Shown here piece after piece: positions 32,619 through 41,610 of a DNA stretch of 64,000 nt. Position numbers and translations under genes: made by a program. Location: contig NZ_BONI01000010.1 of NCBI RefSeq assembly GCF_016862635.1, forward strand, positions 1 to 64,000. The letters run 5' to 3'. The notes under the pieces are model-generated. The model saw nothing but the letters and a program-made list of their open reading frames with translations, did not search any database and was not told where the DNA came from. The stretch is from Catellatospora coxensis. Lineage in GTDB: Bacteria; Actinomycetota; Actinomycetes; Mycobacteriales; Micromonosporaceae. The number at the start of each line of letters is the position of its first letter. Within the stretch, counting starts at the first letter, position 1.

Positions 32619-33530
32619 CTAGAGCGGCGCATAGCCACCATTCGATGGACGTGATCGGGTGTTCGTGGTGTTTTCGGCGGGTCCCCACGTCCAGGACGCC
32701 GCCCGCCGGAACTCCCCCGCGCTCGACCCGGTCTCCCTGCGGAAGAACCGGCAGAAGTACGCCTGGTCGGCGAAGCCCAGCTCGCGGGCGATCTGCGCGA
32801 TGCTCAGCCGGGTGCCCGCCAGCAGCCGCATCGCCTCCACGGTGCGGGCGTGGCGGATCAGCTCGCCGGGCGAGCGCCCGGTCACGTCGCGGACCGCCTC
32901 ACCCAGGTAACCCTGCGAGACGCCCAGCGCCGCGGCGCATTCGCGGACCGAGAGAGCCCCGCCGCGCGGCCCGGTCAGCAGGTCGAGGAACCGTGCCGCC
33001 AGCTCGGCGCGCTGCCCCGTCGCCGCGGGCGGGGCAGACAGACCCGTGGCGCGGGCCGCCTTGGTCAGCAGGACGCGCAGGTATGCCTGCACCACCCCGA
33101 GCGAGTCCGCGGCAGGCTCGTCGTACTCCCGGCGCATCCGGCCGACCAGCGTGAACGCCTCGTCCGCGACGTCGGGGGCGAGGGTGCGGCACGGCTGGTG
33201 GCCGAGCAGGTGCAGCAGTTCCCGGACGCGGGGGCACCCGGCGAGGAACTCCTCGCCGAACAGGATCAGAGAACCGTCCAGGTCGGCGGCGTCCTGCCAG
33301 TGGTGGGCGCGGCCGGGCAGCACCACGGCGAGCTGCGGCGGCTCCAGCGGGTACGCCTCGAGGTCCACCACGTGCGCGCCGGTGCCCGCACGGACCAGCA
33401 CCACCTCGTAGAAGGTGTGCCGGTGCGGGAACGGGGCGTGCGACAGGGGGCCGAGCGCGTCGAACGTGTCGATCGCGAACGGCACCGACAGCGGCTGCGG
33501 CACCGTGAGCCGGTGCAGTGGCAGGGACAT
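32619..33530 (-). CDS. AraC-family transcriptional regulator
   Basis: A 303-residue regulator with an N-terminal cupin-type sensor (PFPHRHTFYEVVLVRAGTG, about residues 32-60) and a C-terminal pair of AraC helix-turn-helix motifs (AAALGVSQGYLGEAVRDVTG and IAQIARELGFADQAYFCRFF). ATG 33530 follows a GGGGG run. The only gene closely downstream is the secreted dioxygenase, which it likely activates in response to an aromatic or sugar ligand (inference). Confidence 0.88.
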   Translation of the reverse strand: MSLPLHRLTVPQPLSVPFAIDTFDALGPLSHAPFPHRHTFYEVVLVRAGTGAHVVDLEAYPLEPPQLAVVLPGRAHHWQDAADLDGSLILFGEEFLAGCPRVRELLHLLGHQPCRTLAPDVADEAFTLVGRMRREYDEPAADSLGVVQAYLRVLLTKAARATGLSAPPAATGQRAELAARFLDLLTGPRGGALSVRECAAALGVSQGYLGEAVRDVTGRSPGELIRHARTVEAMRLLAGTRLSIAQIARELGFADQAYFCRFFRRETGSSAGEFRRAASWTWGPAENTTNTRSRPSNGGYAPL

Positions 33531-33657
33531 CCCCCGAGCCTGCGGCCTCGATCCACCGCACGGCAGATGTCAGCCCGGTCCTATCACGCCCTGATGGGCA
33601 CCCGCCGCGACCGAAGATCGCCGGGGTAAGGTCCACCTTCCGAACGGGGGAGGAACG

Positions 33658-34167
33658 ATGTACGACCGTGGTGACCTGGTGCGCGTCTATCTCGGTGCGC
33701 AGGGCGAGGGCTTCGGCGGCTACTACGCCGACTCCGCGACGTTCAACGCGGCGCTGAAGGCCCACTACGAGGCGATGCTCGGCGGGCTGGAGCAGCTCTT
33801 CGGCCTGCGCCTGAGCATGAACGGCGTCGCATCGTTCGACAACCGCGTGCTGTTCATGCTGTTCACCTCGACGACCCGGTCGTTGCTCGCGCTCCGCACC
33901 CCGTGGTCGGGCTTCCTGGAGTCGAGCCTGCTGGTCAAGAAGATCGAGGAGGCGGGCGCGAACGGGCAGCGCGTCATGGCGGCGACCGAGCGCATCGTGC
34001 GGCTCACTGACGAGTCGCACCAGGTCCACCTGGACATGCTGGACGCGCTCGTCGCCGCGATGTTGGGCGACCGCGCCGAGGCGACCTTCTCCGCCGACGA
34101 TCTGCGGGCGCTCGGGGTCGACGTCACCGGACCCGACCCGAACGACTACCCGCTCTACGAGGACTGA
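33658..34167 (+). CDS. Hypothetical protein
   Basis: A 169-residue, soluble, mostly helical protein I do not recognise. It has no signal, no membrane segments and few Cys; it begins MYDRGDLVRVYLGAQGEGFG and ends in an acidic stretch (GPDPNDYPLYED). A good ribosome-binding site (GGGGAGGAAC) precedes ATG 33658. Codon use is like its neighbours. It stands alone between the divergent AraC gene and the S1 protease. Confidence 0.65.
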   Translation: MYDRGDLVRVYLGAQGEGFGGYYADSATFNAALKAHYEAMLGGLEQLFGLRLSMNGVASFDNRVLFMLFTSTTRSLLALRTPWSGFLESSLLVKKIEEAGANGQRVMAATERIVRLTDESHQVHLDMLDALVAAMLGDRAEATFSADDLRALGVDVTGPDPNDYPLYED

Positions 34168-34251
34168 CCCAGGTCAGGCGTTTTCCTACCGTAAACAATA
34201 TGACCTGTTTGGAAATACAAGGTTTCCAGTGGGGTTCCTAGATTCCCCGGT

Positions 34252-35607
34252 GTGACACCGAAATCCAGACTCTTCACTGCACTGATCGCCGTGGCGGCCC
34301 TCTCATCCGCCATGGTGATCACGTCGGCGGCCAGCGCCGGCTCCCATCCCGCGCCCGCTCCCCTGCCCGTCGCCGCGGACCGCGGCATGGTCTACGAGCT
34401 GGCCCGCACCCTGCGTATCAGCCCCGACCAGGCGCTGGCCCGGCTGGGCCGCGAGGCGGCGTTCGCCCGCGCCGAGCAGAACCTGCGCCGTACGCTCGGC
34501 GACCGCTTCGGCGGGGCCTACCTCGACCCGGACGCCGCGACCCTGACCGTGGCCGTGACCAGCGCCGCCGACAGCGCCAGGGTGCGGGCGGCCGGGGCAG
34601 TCCCGGTCACCGTCGCGCACAGCGAGGCCCGGCTGGTCCACGAGACGGCCCGGCTCGACCTGCGGGCCGCCGCCGCGCCGAAGCAGGTCCCCGGCTGGTA
34701 CCCGGACGTGCGCAGCAACCGCGTCGTCGTCCTCTACCGGGACGGCGCGCTGAACACCGCCCGCACGTGGGCCGCGGCGAGCGGCCTCGACACCGCCGTG
34801 GTCCGCTTCGAGGCCAGCGCCGAGCAGCCGCGGCCGCTGATCGACATCGTCGGCGGCAACGCGTACTACATCGGCAGCGGCACCCGCTGCTCGGTCGGCT
34901 TCGCGGTCACCGGCGGCTTCGTCACCGCAGGACACTGCGGCAGCACCGGGGCGAGCACCACCCAGCCCAGCGGATCGTTCGCCGGATCGAGCTTCCCCGG
35001 CAACGACTACGCCTGGGTGCGTACCGCGGCCGGCAACACGCCGCGGGCGCAGGTCAACCGGTACCCGGGCACGGTGCCCGTCGCCGGTTCGCAGGCCGCC
35101 GGGGTCGGCGCGTCGGTGTGCCGCTCGGGTTCCACCACGGGTTGGCACTGCGGCACCATCAACGCCCTCAACAGCTCGGTGACGTACCCGCAGGGCACGG
35201 TGACCGGCCTGATCCGCACCAACGTCTGCGCCGAACCCGGCGACTCGGGCGGCTCGCTCATCGCCGGTGACCAGGCGCAGGGCGTGACGTCCGGCGGCTC
35301 CGGCAACTGCAGCTCGGGCGGCACGACGTACTTCCAGCCGGTCAACGAGATCCTGCAGACCTACGGCCTGACCCTGACGGTCAGCGGCGGCACGCCGCCG
35401 ACGAACCCGCCGAGCCCGACCGCCGGGCCGAGCGGGCCGCCGCCGGGCTGCGGCGGGCTGCCCGGCTGGAGTTCGACGACGGCGTACGCCCCCGGCGTGA
35501 ACGTCGCCCACAACGGCCGCCGCTACGAGTCGACCTGGTGGTCCACCGGCGCGGTGCCGAGCGACCCCGGCTCGTGGGCCGTCTGGGCCGACCGCGGCGC
35601 CTGCTGA
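34252..35607 (+). CDS. Secreted S1 (streptogrisin/alpha-lytic type) serine protease with CBM5/12
   Basis: A 451-residue pre-pro-protease. It has a signal peptide (LFTALIAVAALSSAMVITSA), a propeptide of about 165 residues acting as folding aid, and a mature domain starting near DIVGGNAYYIG. The triad is H228 (TAGHCG), D252 (NDYAW) and S332 (EPGDSGGS), with paired Cys as in streptogrisins. A Pro/Thr linker and a chitin-binding-type module (GWSSTTAYAPGVNVAHNGRR ... TWWSTGA) end the protein. The start is GTG 34252; no ribosome-binding site is seen and a TAGATT box lies 8 bases upstream, so leaderless translation is possible. Followed by a hairpin and an M4 protease with the same end module. Confidence 0.9.
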   Translation: MTPKSRLFTALIAVAALSSAMVITSAASAGSHPAPAPLPVAADRGMVYELARTLRISPDQALARLGREAAFARAEQNLRRTLGDRFGGAYLDPDAATLTVAVTSAADSARVRAAGAVPVTVAHSEARLVHETARLDLRAAAAPKQVPGWYPDVRSNRVVVLYRDGALNTARTWAAASGLDTAVVRFEASAEQPRPLIDIVGGNAYYIGSGTRCSVGFAVTGGFVTAGHCGSTGASTTQPSGSFAGSSFPGNDYAWVRTAAGNTPRAQVNRYPGTVPVAGSQAAGVGASVCRSGSTTGWHCGTINALNSSVTYPQGTVTGLIRTNVCAEPGDSGGSLIAGDQAQGVTSGGSGNCSSGGTTYFQPVNEILQTYGLTLTVSGGTPPTNPPSPTAGPSGPPPGCGGLPGWSSTTAYAPGVNVAHNGRRYESTWWSTGAVPSDPGSWAVWADRGAC

Positions 35608-35626
35608 ACGCACGACCCTCCCCTCA

Positions 35627-35663
35627 GGTGGCCTGGGCGTCCCGGAGAGACGCCCAGGCCACC
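35627..35663 (+). terminator. Terminator after the S1 protease gene
   Basis: GGTGGCCTGGGCGTC (35627-35641) and its complement (35649-35663) form a perfect 15-bp stem with a 7-base loop, between the two protease genes. Confidence 0.7.
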
Positions 35664-35693
35664 GCCCTCCACCCCGCAGAAGGAGTCCATCCC

Positions 35694-38042
35694 GTGAAGT
35701 CCACCGGCATCCGGATCACGCTCGCGGCCACCGCCGCGGCCGTGGGCCTCGCCCTGGTGATCCCAGGAGTTTCCGGCGCCAGACCCGCCGACACCCCCGC
35801 GCCCGCCGCCGACCCGGCCGCGCTCGCCGTCGCCGCCGCCGACCGGGCCGCCGACGGCGGCTACGACGCGCTGGCCAAGGGCCCGCACGAATCCTTCGTA
35901 CGCCGCGACGTCGTCGCCGGTTCCGGCGGATTCCGGTACGTCTCCTACGAGCGCACCCACCGCGGCCTGCCTGTGCTCGGCGGCGACGCCGTCGTGGCGA
36001 CCGACCGCACCGGCACGGTACGCGGCACCAGCTCCGCGCTCGGCCGGGGCGTGCGCCTGGCCTCGATCATCCCGACGGTCTCGGCCGCGCAGGCCGCGTC
36101 CGTCGCCCGGCGGCAGCTCGACACCGTCGGCCAGGCGACTCCGCCACGGCTGGCCGTCTTCGCCACCCCGGCGCGCGACCGGCTGGCGTACGAGATCGTG
36201 CTCGAAGGCGTGCGCAAGAACGCGCCGAGCCGCCTGCACGTCGTGGTCGACGCCCGCACCGGCGCGCTCCTCGACGTGCGCGACGACGTGCGCATGGGCA
36301 CCGGCAACGGCTACTACAACGGCCAGGTCTCGATCACCACCAGCGGTTCCGGCAGTTCCTGGTCCATGACGGACAACAGCCGTCCGGGCATCCGCTGCGG
36401 CGGCCAGGGCGGCACCGCGTACACCGGCACCGACGACACCTGGGGCAACGGCTCCGGCACCAACCTGGAGACCGCCTGCGTCGACGCCCTCTACGCGGTG
36501 CAGCGCGAGTGGGACATGCTCAGCTCGTGGCTGGGCCGCAACGGCATCAACGGCTCCGGCGGCGGCTTCCCGGCCCGGGTCGGGCTGGCCGAGGTCAACG
36601 CGTACTGGAACGGCAGCTACACCAACTTCGGCCGCAACCAGGCGGGCACCGGGCAGGCCACGCCGATCGACGTGGTCGCGCACGAGTACGGCCACGCGAT
36701 CTTCCAGACCACGCCGGGCGGGGCCGGGTCCGGCAACGAGAACGGCGGCCTCAACGAGTCCACCGGCGACATCTTCGGCGCGCTGACCGAGGCGTACGCC
36801 AACAACCCCAACGACCCGCCGGACTACCTCGTCGGCGAGGAGGTCAACCTCACCGGCTCGGGCCCGATCCGCAACATGTACAACCCGTCGGCGCTCGGCG
36901 ACCCGAACTGCTACTCCTCGGCGATCCCGAGCACCGAGGTGCACGCCGCGGCCGGCCCGAACAACCACTGGTTCTACCTGACCGCGGTCGGCTCGGCCGG
37001 CGGTGGCGGCAACCCGGCCAGCCCGACCTGCAACGGCTCCACGGTCACCGGCATCGGCCTGCAGAAGGCCGGGCAGATCTACATGGCCGCGCTGAACATG
37101 AAAACGTCGTCCTGGCGTTACGTCAACGTGCGTACGGCGACGCTGCGCGCGGCGGTCAACCTGTTCGGCGCGTCCTCGGCCGAGTGCCGCACCGTCAAGG
37201 CGGCCTGGGACGCGGTCAGCGTGCCCGCGCAGTCCGGTGAGGCGCAGTGCAGCACCGCGCCCGGCAACGACTTCTCGCTGTCGGTATCCCCGGGCAGCGG
37301 CACCGTGCAGCGCGGCTCGACCGTCACCACGACCGTGGTCACGGCCACCACCTCGGGCAGCGCGCAGACGGTGAACCTCACCGCGAACGGCCTGCCCTCG
37401 GGTGTCACGGCGAGCTTCAGCCCGGCGTCGGTCACCTCCGGCGGCTCCAGCACGCTCACCCTGACCGCGAGCGCGAGCGCGGCGACCGGCTCGGCGGGGG
37501 TCACCGTCACCGGGACCGGCTCGGCGACGCACAGCGCGACGTACACGGTGACGGTCACCAGCGTGCCGAGCGGCGACGACTTCAGCGTCTCGCTGTCGCC
37601 GTCGTCCGCGAGCGTCGCGGCGGGCAGTTCGACCAGCGCGACCGTCGCCACGGCGACCACGTCGGGCAGCGCGCAGGCGGTGAACCTGTCGGTGACCGGC
37701 GCGCCGACCGGGGTCACGGCGTCGGTGAGCCCGGGGTCGGTGACCTCGGGCGGCGGCGCGACGCTGTCGGTGTCGGTCGCGGCGGGCACCCCGGCGGGCA
37801 TGTACCCGCTGACGGTCACGGCGGCGGGCACGTCGGCCACGCACACGGCCGTGTTCACGCTGACGGTGACCGGGGGCGGCGGCTGCGGCGGCCTGCCGGC
37901 GTGGAGTTCCACGACGCCGTACTCGCCGGACGACGTCGTGTCGCACAACGGCCGCCGTTGGAAGGCCACCTGGTGGTCGACCGGCGCCGAGCCGGGCGCG
38001 CCCGGCTCGTGGGCGGTCTGGTCCGACCAGGGCGCCTGCTGA
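35694..38042 (+). CDS. Secreted M4-family (thermolysin-like) metalloprotease with Ig-like repeats and CBM5/12
   Basis: A 782-residue pre-pro-enzyme. It has a signal peptide and an FTP/PepSY-type propeptide (FRYVSYERTHRGLPVLGGDA). The catalytic domain has zinc motif H330-E-Y-G-H334, third ligand E355 (NESTGD) and the later catalytic His (EVHAAAGPNNHWFYL). Two tandem Ig-like repeats of about 100 residues follow (each with TTSGSAQxVNL and VTSGG), then a chitin-binding-type module nearly identical to that of the S1 protease upstream. The start is GTG 35694 with AGAAGGAG upstream. It probably degrades structural protein in fungal or arthropod material together with its neighbour. Confidence 0.92.
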   Translation: MKSTGIRITLAATAAAVGLALVIPGVSGARPADTPAPAADPAALAVAAADRAADGGYDALAKGPHESFVRRDVVAGSGGFRYVSYERTHRGLPVLGGDAVVATDRTGTVRGTSSALGRGVRLASIIPTVSAAQAASVARRQLDTVGQATPPRLAVFATPARDRLAYEIVLEGVRKNAPSRLHVVVDARTGALLDVRDDVRMGTGNGYYNGQVSITTSGSGSSWSMTDNSRPGIRCGGQGGTAYTGTDDTWGNGSGTNLETACVDALYAVQREWDMLSSWLGRNGINGSGGGFPARVGLAEVNAYWNGSYTNFGRNQAGTGQATPIDVVAHEYGHAIFQTTPGGAGSGNENGGLNESTGDIFGALTEAYANNPNDPPDYLVGEEVNLTGSGPIRNMYNPSALGDPNCYSSAIPSTEVHAAAGPNNHWFYLTAVGSAGGGGNPASPTCNGSTVTGIGLQKAGQIYMAALNMKTSSWRYVNVRTATLRAAVNLFGASSAECRTVKAAWDAVSVPAQSGEAQCSTAPGNDFSLSVSPGSGTVQRGSTVTTTVVTATTSGSAQTVNLTANGLPSGVTASFSPASVTSGGSSTLTLTASASAATGSAGVTVTGTGSATHSATYTVTVTSVPSGDDFSVSLSPSSASVAAGSSTSATVATATTSGSAQAVNLSVTGAPTGVTASVSPGSVTSGGGATLSVSVAAGTPAGMYPLTVTAAGTSATHTAVFTLTVTGGGGCGGLPAWSSTTPYSPDDVVSHNGRRWKATWWSTGAEPGAPGSWAVWSDQGAC

Positions 38043-38054
38043 CGGGTGGGGGGT

Positions 38055-38096
38055 GGAGCAGGGGCCGGATGCCTGAGCGCGGCCGGCCCCTGCTCC
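38055..38096 (+). terminator. Terminator after the M4 protease gene
   Basis: GGAGCAGGGGCCGG (38055-38068) pairs perfectly with CCGGCCCCTGCTCC (38083-38096), 13 bases after the stop codon. Confidence 0.7.
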
Positions 38097-38157
38097 GTGA
38101 CCGGGGCGAAGGCACGTCCGTCGGGCGCGGTTCCGCGCGGTGGCTAAGCTGGTCGCC

Positions 38158-38538
38158 GTGACCACCGCCGATCAGTTCGCCCGCGCCAAGTACGTCAGCC
38201 TGACGACCTACCGCAAGGACGGCACGCCCGTCGCCACGCCGGTGTGGCTGGCGGTCGACGGCGGCGAGCTGTTCGTCATCTCCGACTCCGACGCGTGGAA
38301 GGTCAAGCGCGTCCGGCGCACGAGCCGCGTGACGGTGGCCGCGTGCGACGTCCGGGGCCGGGTCGCCCCCGACGCCGTGCCCGTGGAGGGCACCGCCCGG
38401 GTCCTCGACGACACCGGCTCGCAGCGGGTTCGGCAGCTGATCGCCCGCAAGTACTGGATGTCGCGGGTGGGCAACTGGGCGGCGCGTGTCCTGCACCTGC
38501 CGAAGAAGCCGGTCGTCGGCATCGCCGTGACCTTCTGA
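38158..38538 (+). CDS. PPOX-class flavin/F420-dependent oxidoreductase
   Basis: A 126-residue split-barrel protein of the pyridoxamine 5'-phosphate oxidase-like family (ARAKYVSLTTYRKDGTPVATPV, LFVISDSDAWKVKRVRRTSRVTVAACD). In actinobacteria such small members often use F420. I chose GTG 38158 (then TTADQFARA), which matches the usual N-terminus; GTG 38140 in the same frame would add six residues. Neither has a strong ribosome-binding site. Substrate unknown. Confidence 0.85.
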   Translation: MTTADQFARAKYVSLTTYRKDGTPVATPVWLAVDGGELFVISDSDAWKVKRVRRTSRVTVAACDVRGRVAPDAVPVEGTARVLDDTGSQRVRQLIARKYWMSRVGNWAARVLHLPKKPVVGIAVTF

Positions 38539-38678
38539 GCGCACCCTCAGCCGGGACCGGTCACCACCAGGAGAACAGAGTTTCCTCCACCGAAACGGTT
38601 GCATCCGAGCCGGACGGGTAAGAAGCTGTCCTGAACCCGCGCAATCGGCGACGGGCTATCGGGCTGGAGGCGCTCGCG

Positions 38679-39725
38679 ATGAAGGTTACCGACCTGCGGG
38701 CGAGCCGGGCGCTGCTCGGCGCGATCGTCGCCGGCCTGCTCATGACGGGCCTCATCGCGCTGAGCGCCGGCTGGCTGGCCCGGCCGGACCTGCTGCCCGA
38801 CACCGGCCCCTCCTGGTACGTGTGGCAGCGCCCCGAACGCTCCACGCTGATCATGGCCGGCGTCTGGTCCCTGTACGCCCTGCACCAGGTCGGCTTCTGG
38901 GCCCTGATCTGGTACGGCCAGCAGCGCGTCGGCAGGTACACCGGCCGGCTGCACCTGGTCAACGTCGCCGCGCTCGCGTTCAACACGGCCTTCGTGCTGC
39001 TCCACTTCGCACAGACCCAGCTCTGGTACGACGGCCTCGCCCAGGACGTGTCGATCTGGTCGTCGCAGTTCTCCGTCATCATCCTGCTGGTCTGGGTGCT
39101 GCTCATGGAGAACGACCGGCGCGGCCTGCTCTTCGGCAGGACGATCCCGACGCCGGGCGGCGCGGGCGTACGCGAGTGGGCGCGCAAGTACCACGGCTAC
39201 TACTTCGCGTGGGCGGCCGTGTACACGTTCTGGTACCACCCGATGGAGACCACCACCGGGCACCTGATCGGGTTCCTGTACATGTTCCTGATCCTGGTGC
39301 AGGGCAGCCTGTTCCTGACCCGCGCGCACGTGAACCGCTGGTGGACGGTGACGTTGGAGGTCATGGTGCTGTTCCACGGCGCGATCGTCGCCCTGAACAG
39401 CCCGAAGCAGCTGTGGTTCCAGTTCGGCTGGGGCTTCGCCACGATCTTCGTCGTCACCCAGATGCACGGGCTGGGCCTGTCCCGCCGGGTGCGGTGGCTG
39501 ATCGGCCTGGCCTACGTCGGCTCGGTCGGCGTCGTTGTCTCGATCCTCGGCACGGCGAAGCTGGCCACGCTGCCCCGGGTGCCCGCGGCGGAGTACGTCG
39601 GCGTGTTCATCCTCGCCGCGATCTTCGCGGCCGGGCTGTGGATCGCCCGGCGGCTCAGGCCCCGCCCCACTACGCAGGACGACACTCCGACGCCGGTGCG
39701 CAGCGACGATCAGGTCACCGTCTGA
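38679..39725 (+). CDS. Polytopic membrane protein of unknown function
   Basis: A 348-residue integral membrane protein with about eight hydrophobic helices (AIVAGLLMTGLIALSAGWL, FNTAFVLLHFAQTQLW, FSVIILLVWVLLM, IGFLYMFLILVQGSLFL, VGVFILAAIFAAGLWIA) and a short charged cytoplasmic tail. Conserved-looking His and Trp residues lie in helices (ALHQVGFWALIW, YTFWYHPMETTTGHL), which might bind haem or metal, but no known family is recognised. A GGAGG site precedes ATG 38679. It converges with the TetR operon across the nested palindrome at 39738-39811. Confidence 0.8.
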   Translation: MKVTDLRASRALLGAIVAGLLMTGLIALSAGWLARPDLLPDTGPSWYVWQRPERSTLIMAGVWSLYALHQVGFWALIWYGQQRVGRYTGRLHLVNVAALAFNTAFVLLHFAQTQLWYDGLAQDVSIWSSQFSVIILLVWVLLMENDRRGLLFGRTIPTPGGAGVREWARKYHGYYFAWAAVYTFWYHPMETTTGHLIGFLYMFLILVQGSLFLTRAHVNRWWTVTLEVMVLFHGAIVALNSPKQLWFQFGWGFATIFVVTQMHGLGLSRRVRWLIGLAYVGSVGVVVSILGTAKLATLPRVPAAEYVGVFILAAIFAAGLWIARRLRPRPTTQDDTPTPVRSDDQVTV

Positions 39726-39737
39726 TCCGGCCAGGCG

Positions 39738-39811
39738 AGGTGTCGCTCGCGGGCCACATCATTGGTGATGTGCCACATCAATAAAAGATGTGGCCTGCCG
39801 ACGCGACACCT
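39738..39811. repeat. Nested palindrome, copy B of a two-copy repeat
   Basis: Three nested arm pairs are perfect: AGGTGTCGC (39738-39746) with 39803-39811; GGCCACATC (39752-39760) with GATGTGGCC (39787-39795); and inner GATGTG-C-CACATC (39767-39779). The core closely matches copy A at 2667-2702, the outer arms do not. It lies between convergent genes and may act as a terminator. Confidence 0.7.
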
Positions 39812-39826
39812 GGTCCCGGCCGTCGG

Positions 39827-40444
39827 TCACACCGGCGGCAGGACCACGTCCAGGGTGGCGGCCCACTGCCGCAGCACCCGGGCCCGGCGGGCCGTGTCGT
39901 CGTGCAGCAGCTCGCCCAGGCCGAGGCCGCGCGCCAGGTCCAGGGTCGCCTGCACGGTCTCCCGCGCGCCCGGAGTCTGCTCGTCGACGCGCAGCAGCTC
40001 GACCGCCATGCCGTGCGCGGTGCGCCCGAGCGCCGCCTCCAGCGGTCGCACCTGATCCCGCAGCGACGCGTCCACCGCCGCCGCGGTCCACACGTGCAGC
40101 GCTGCCCGGAACAGCGGTCCGCGATACAGCCCCACCAGCACGGCCAGCACCTGCTCCGTACGCCGGGGACCGCTGCGCAGGCCCGCGACGGCGCCCTCGA
40201 TCTCGGTGGCGCGCACCTCGGTCATGTGCTCGATCAGCCCGGTGACCAGGTCCTCCCGGGTCGGGAAGTGGTGCTGGGCCGCGCCGCGGGAGACCCCGGC
40301 GCGCTCGGCGACGACGGCGACCGTCGTGCCCGACCACCCGAGTTCCGCCATGCACTGCACCGAGGCCTCCAGCAGCCGCCGGCGGGTGGCGCGGCTGCGG
40401 TCCTGCTGCGGTTCACGTACGGGGGTGGTCGGCACGGCGATCAC
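39827..40444 (-). CDS. TetR-family transcriptional regulator
   Basis: A 205-residue repressor with an N-terminal TetR helix-turn-helix (SRATRRRLLEASVQCMAELG, then TTVAVVAERAGVSRGAAQHH) and a C-terminal ligand/dimer domain. The start is GTG 40444 with AGGTAG just upstream; GTG 40435 is possible. It lies 11 bp after the acyl-CoA dehydrogenase gene as the last gene of the operon starting at 47806, and likely represses that operon through the palindrome at 47858-47871. Confidence 0.85.
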   Translation of the reverse strand: MIAVPTTPVREPQQDRSRATRRRLLEASVQCMAELGWSGTTVAVVAERAGVSRGAAQHHFPTREDLVTGLIEHMTEVRATEIEGAVAGLRSGPRRTEQVLAVLVGLYRGPLFRAALHVWTAAAVDASLRDQVRPLEAALGRTAHGMAVELLRVDEQTPGARETVQATLDLARGLGLGELLHDDTARRARVLRQWAATLDVVLPPV

Positions 40445-40455
40445 GCTACCTGGGC

Positions 40456-41610
40456 TCAGTAGGACCGGGGCAGGCCCAGGCTGTGCTGGGCGACGAAGTT
40501 GAGGATCATCTCCCGGCTGACCGGGGCGATCCGCCCGAGCCGCGACGCGACCAGCAGCGTGGCCAGCCCGTACTCGGTGGCCAGCCCGTTGCCGCCGTGG
40601 GTCTGGATGGCCTGGTCGACGGTCTTCACGGTGGCCTCCCCGGCCGCGTACTTGGCCATGTTCGCCGCCTCGCCCGCCGCCTGGTCGTCGCCGCTGTCGT
40701 AGAGGAACGCCGCCTCGCGGGTCATCAGCCGGGCCAGCTCGACCTCGATGTGGCAGGCCGCGAGCGGGTGGCTGATCGCCTGGTGCGCGCCGATCGGCGG
40801 CCCCCACACGGTGCGGTTCTTGGCGTACTCGACGGCCCGCCCGAGCGCGTACCGGGCCATGCCTAGCGCGAACGCCGAGGCCATGATGCGCTCGGGGTTC
40901 AGCCCCGCGAACAGCTGCAGCAGCCCCGCGTCCGCGCTGCCGACCAGGGCGTCGTCGGGCAGCCGTACCTCGTCGAGGAACAGGTTGTACTGCTTCTCCG
41001 GCGCGACCAGCTCGGTCGGGATCTGCTGCGCGGTGAACCCGGGCGCGTCGGTCGGCACCACGAACAGCACGGGCTTGAGCCGCCCGGTGCGCTCGTCGGC
41101 GGTACGCCCCACGACCAGCACGGCCTCGGCTTCGTCGATACCGGAGATGTAGGTCTTGCGGCCGGACAGCAGCCAGCCGTCGCCGTCGCGGGTCGCGGTG
41201 GTGGTGAGCTTGTGCGAGTTCGAACCGGCGTCGGGTTCGGTGATCGCGAACGCGAAGATCTTCGTCCCGTCGGCCAGCCCCGGCAGCCAGCGCCGCTTCT
41301 GCTCCGGGGTGCCGAAGCGGGAGATCACCGTGGCGCAGATCGCCGGGGAGACGACCATCATCAGCAGCGGGCAGCCCGCCGCGCCGAGTTCCTCGCAGAC
41401 CGCGGCGAGGTCGCCGATGCCGCCGCCTCCGCCGCCGTACTCCTCGGGCACGTGCACGCCCAGGTAGCCGAGCCGGCCGGCCTCCTGCCACAGCTCGGTG
41501 GTCTTCTCCCCGGCGCGGGTGCAGCGCAGGTAGTAGTCGTGGCCGTACTTGCCGGCCAGGTCGGACACGGCGCGGCGCAGGGCCTGGCGCTCGTCGCTCT
41601 CGAGGATCAC
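40456..41610 (-). CDS. Acyl-CoA dehydrogenase
   Basis: A 384-residue FAD flavoenzyme that introduces an alpha,beta double bond into an acyl-CoA. N-terminal helices, the beta-barrel (FAFAITEPDAGSNSHKLTTT, WLLSGRKTYISG) and C-terminal helices (NPERIMASAFALGMARYALG, IQTHGGNGLATEYG) are all present. The start is GTG 41610, overlapping the biotin carboxylase stop by 4 bp (GTGA). In the operon it may produce the unsaturated acyl-CoA that the carboxylase then acts on, as in leucine or acyclic terpene breakdown. Confidence 0.93.
   Translation of the reverse strand: MILESDERQALRRAVSDLAGKYGHDYYLRCTRAGEKTTELWQEAGRLGYLGVHVPEEYGGGGGGIGDLAAVCEELGAAGCPLLMMVVSPAICATVISRFGTPEQKRRWLPGLADGTKIFAFAITEPDAGSNSHKLTTTATRDGDGWLLSGRKTYISGIDEAEAVLVVGRTADERTGRLKPVLFVVPTDAPGFTAQQIPTELVAPEKQYNLFLDEVRLPDDALVGSADAGLLQLFAGLNPERIMASAFALGMARYALGRAVEYAKNRTVWGPPIGAHQAISHPLAACHIEVELARLMTREAAFLYDSGDDQAAGEAANMAKYAAGEATVKTVDQAIQTHGGNGLATEYGLATLLVASRLGRIAPVSREMILNFVAQHSLGLPRSY

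Noticed and set aside
35523-38165. 880-codon minus-strand open frame opposite the M4 protease gene
   Set aside because: Shadow of a real gene with zinc motif and signal peptide.
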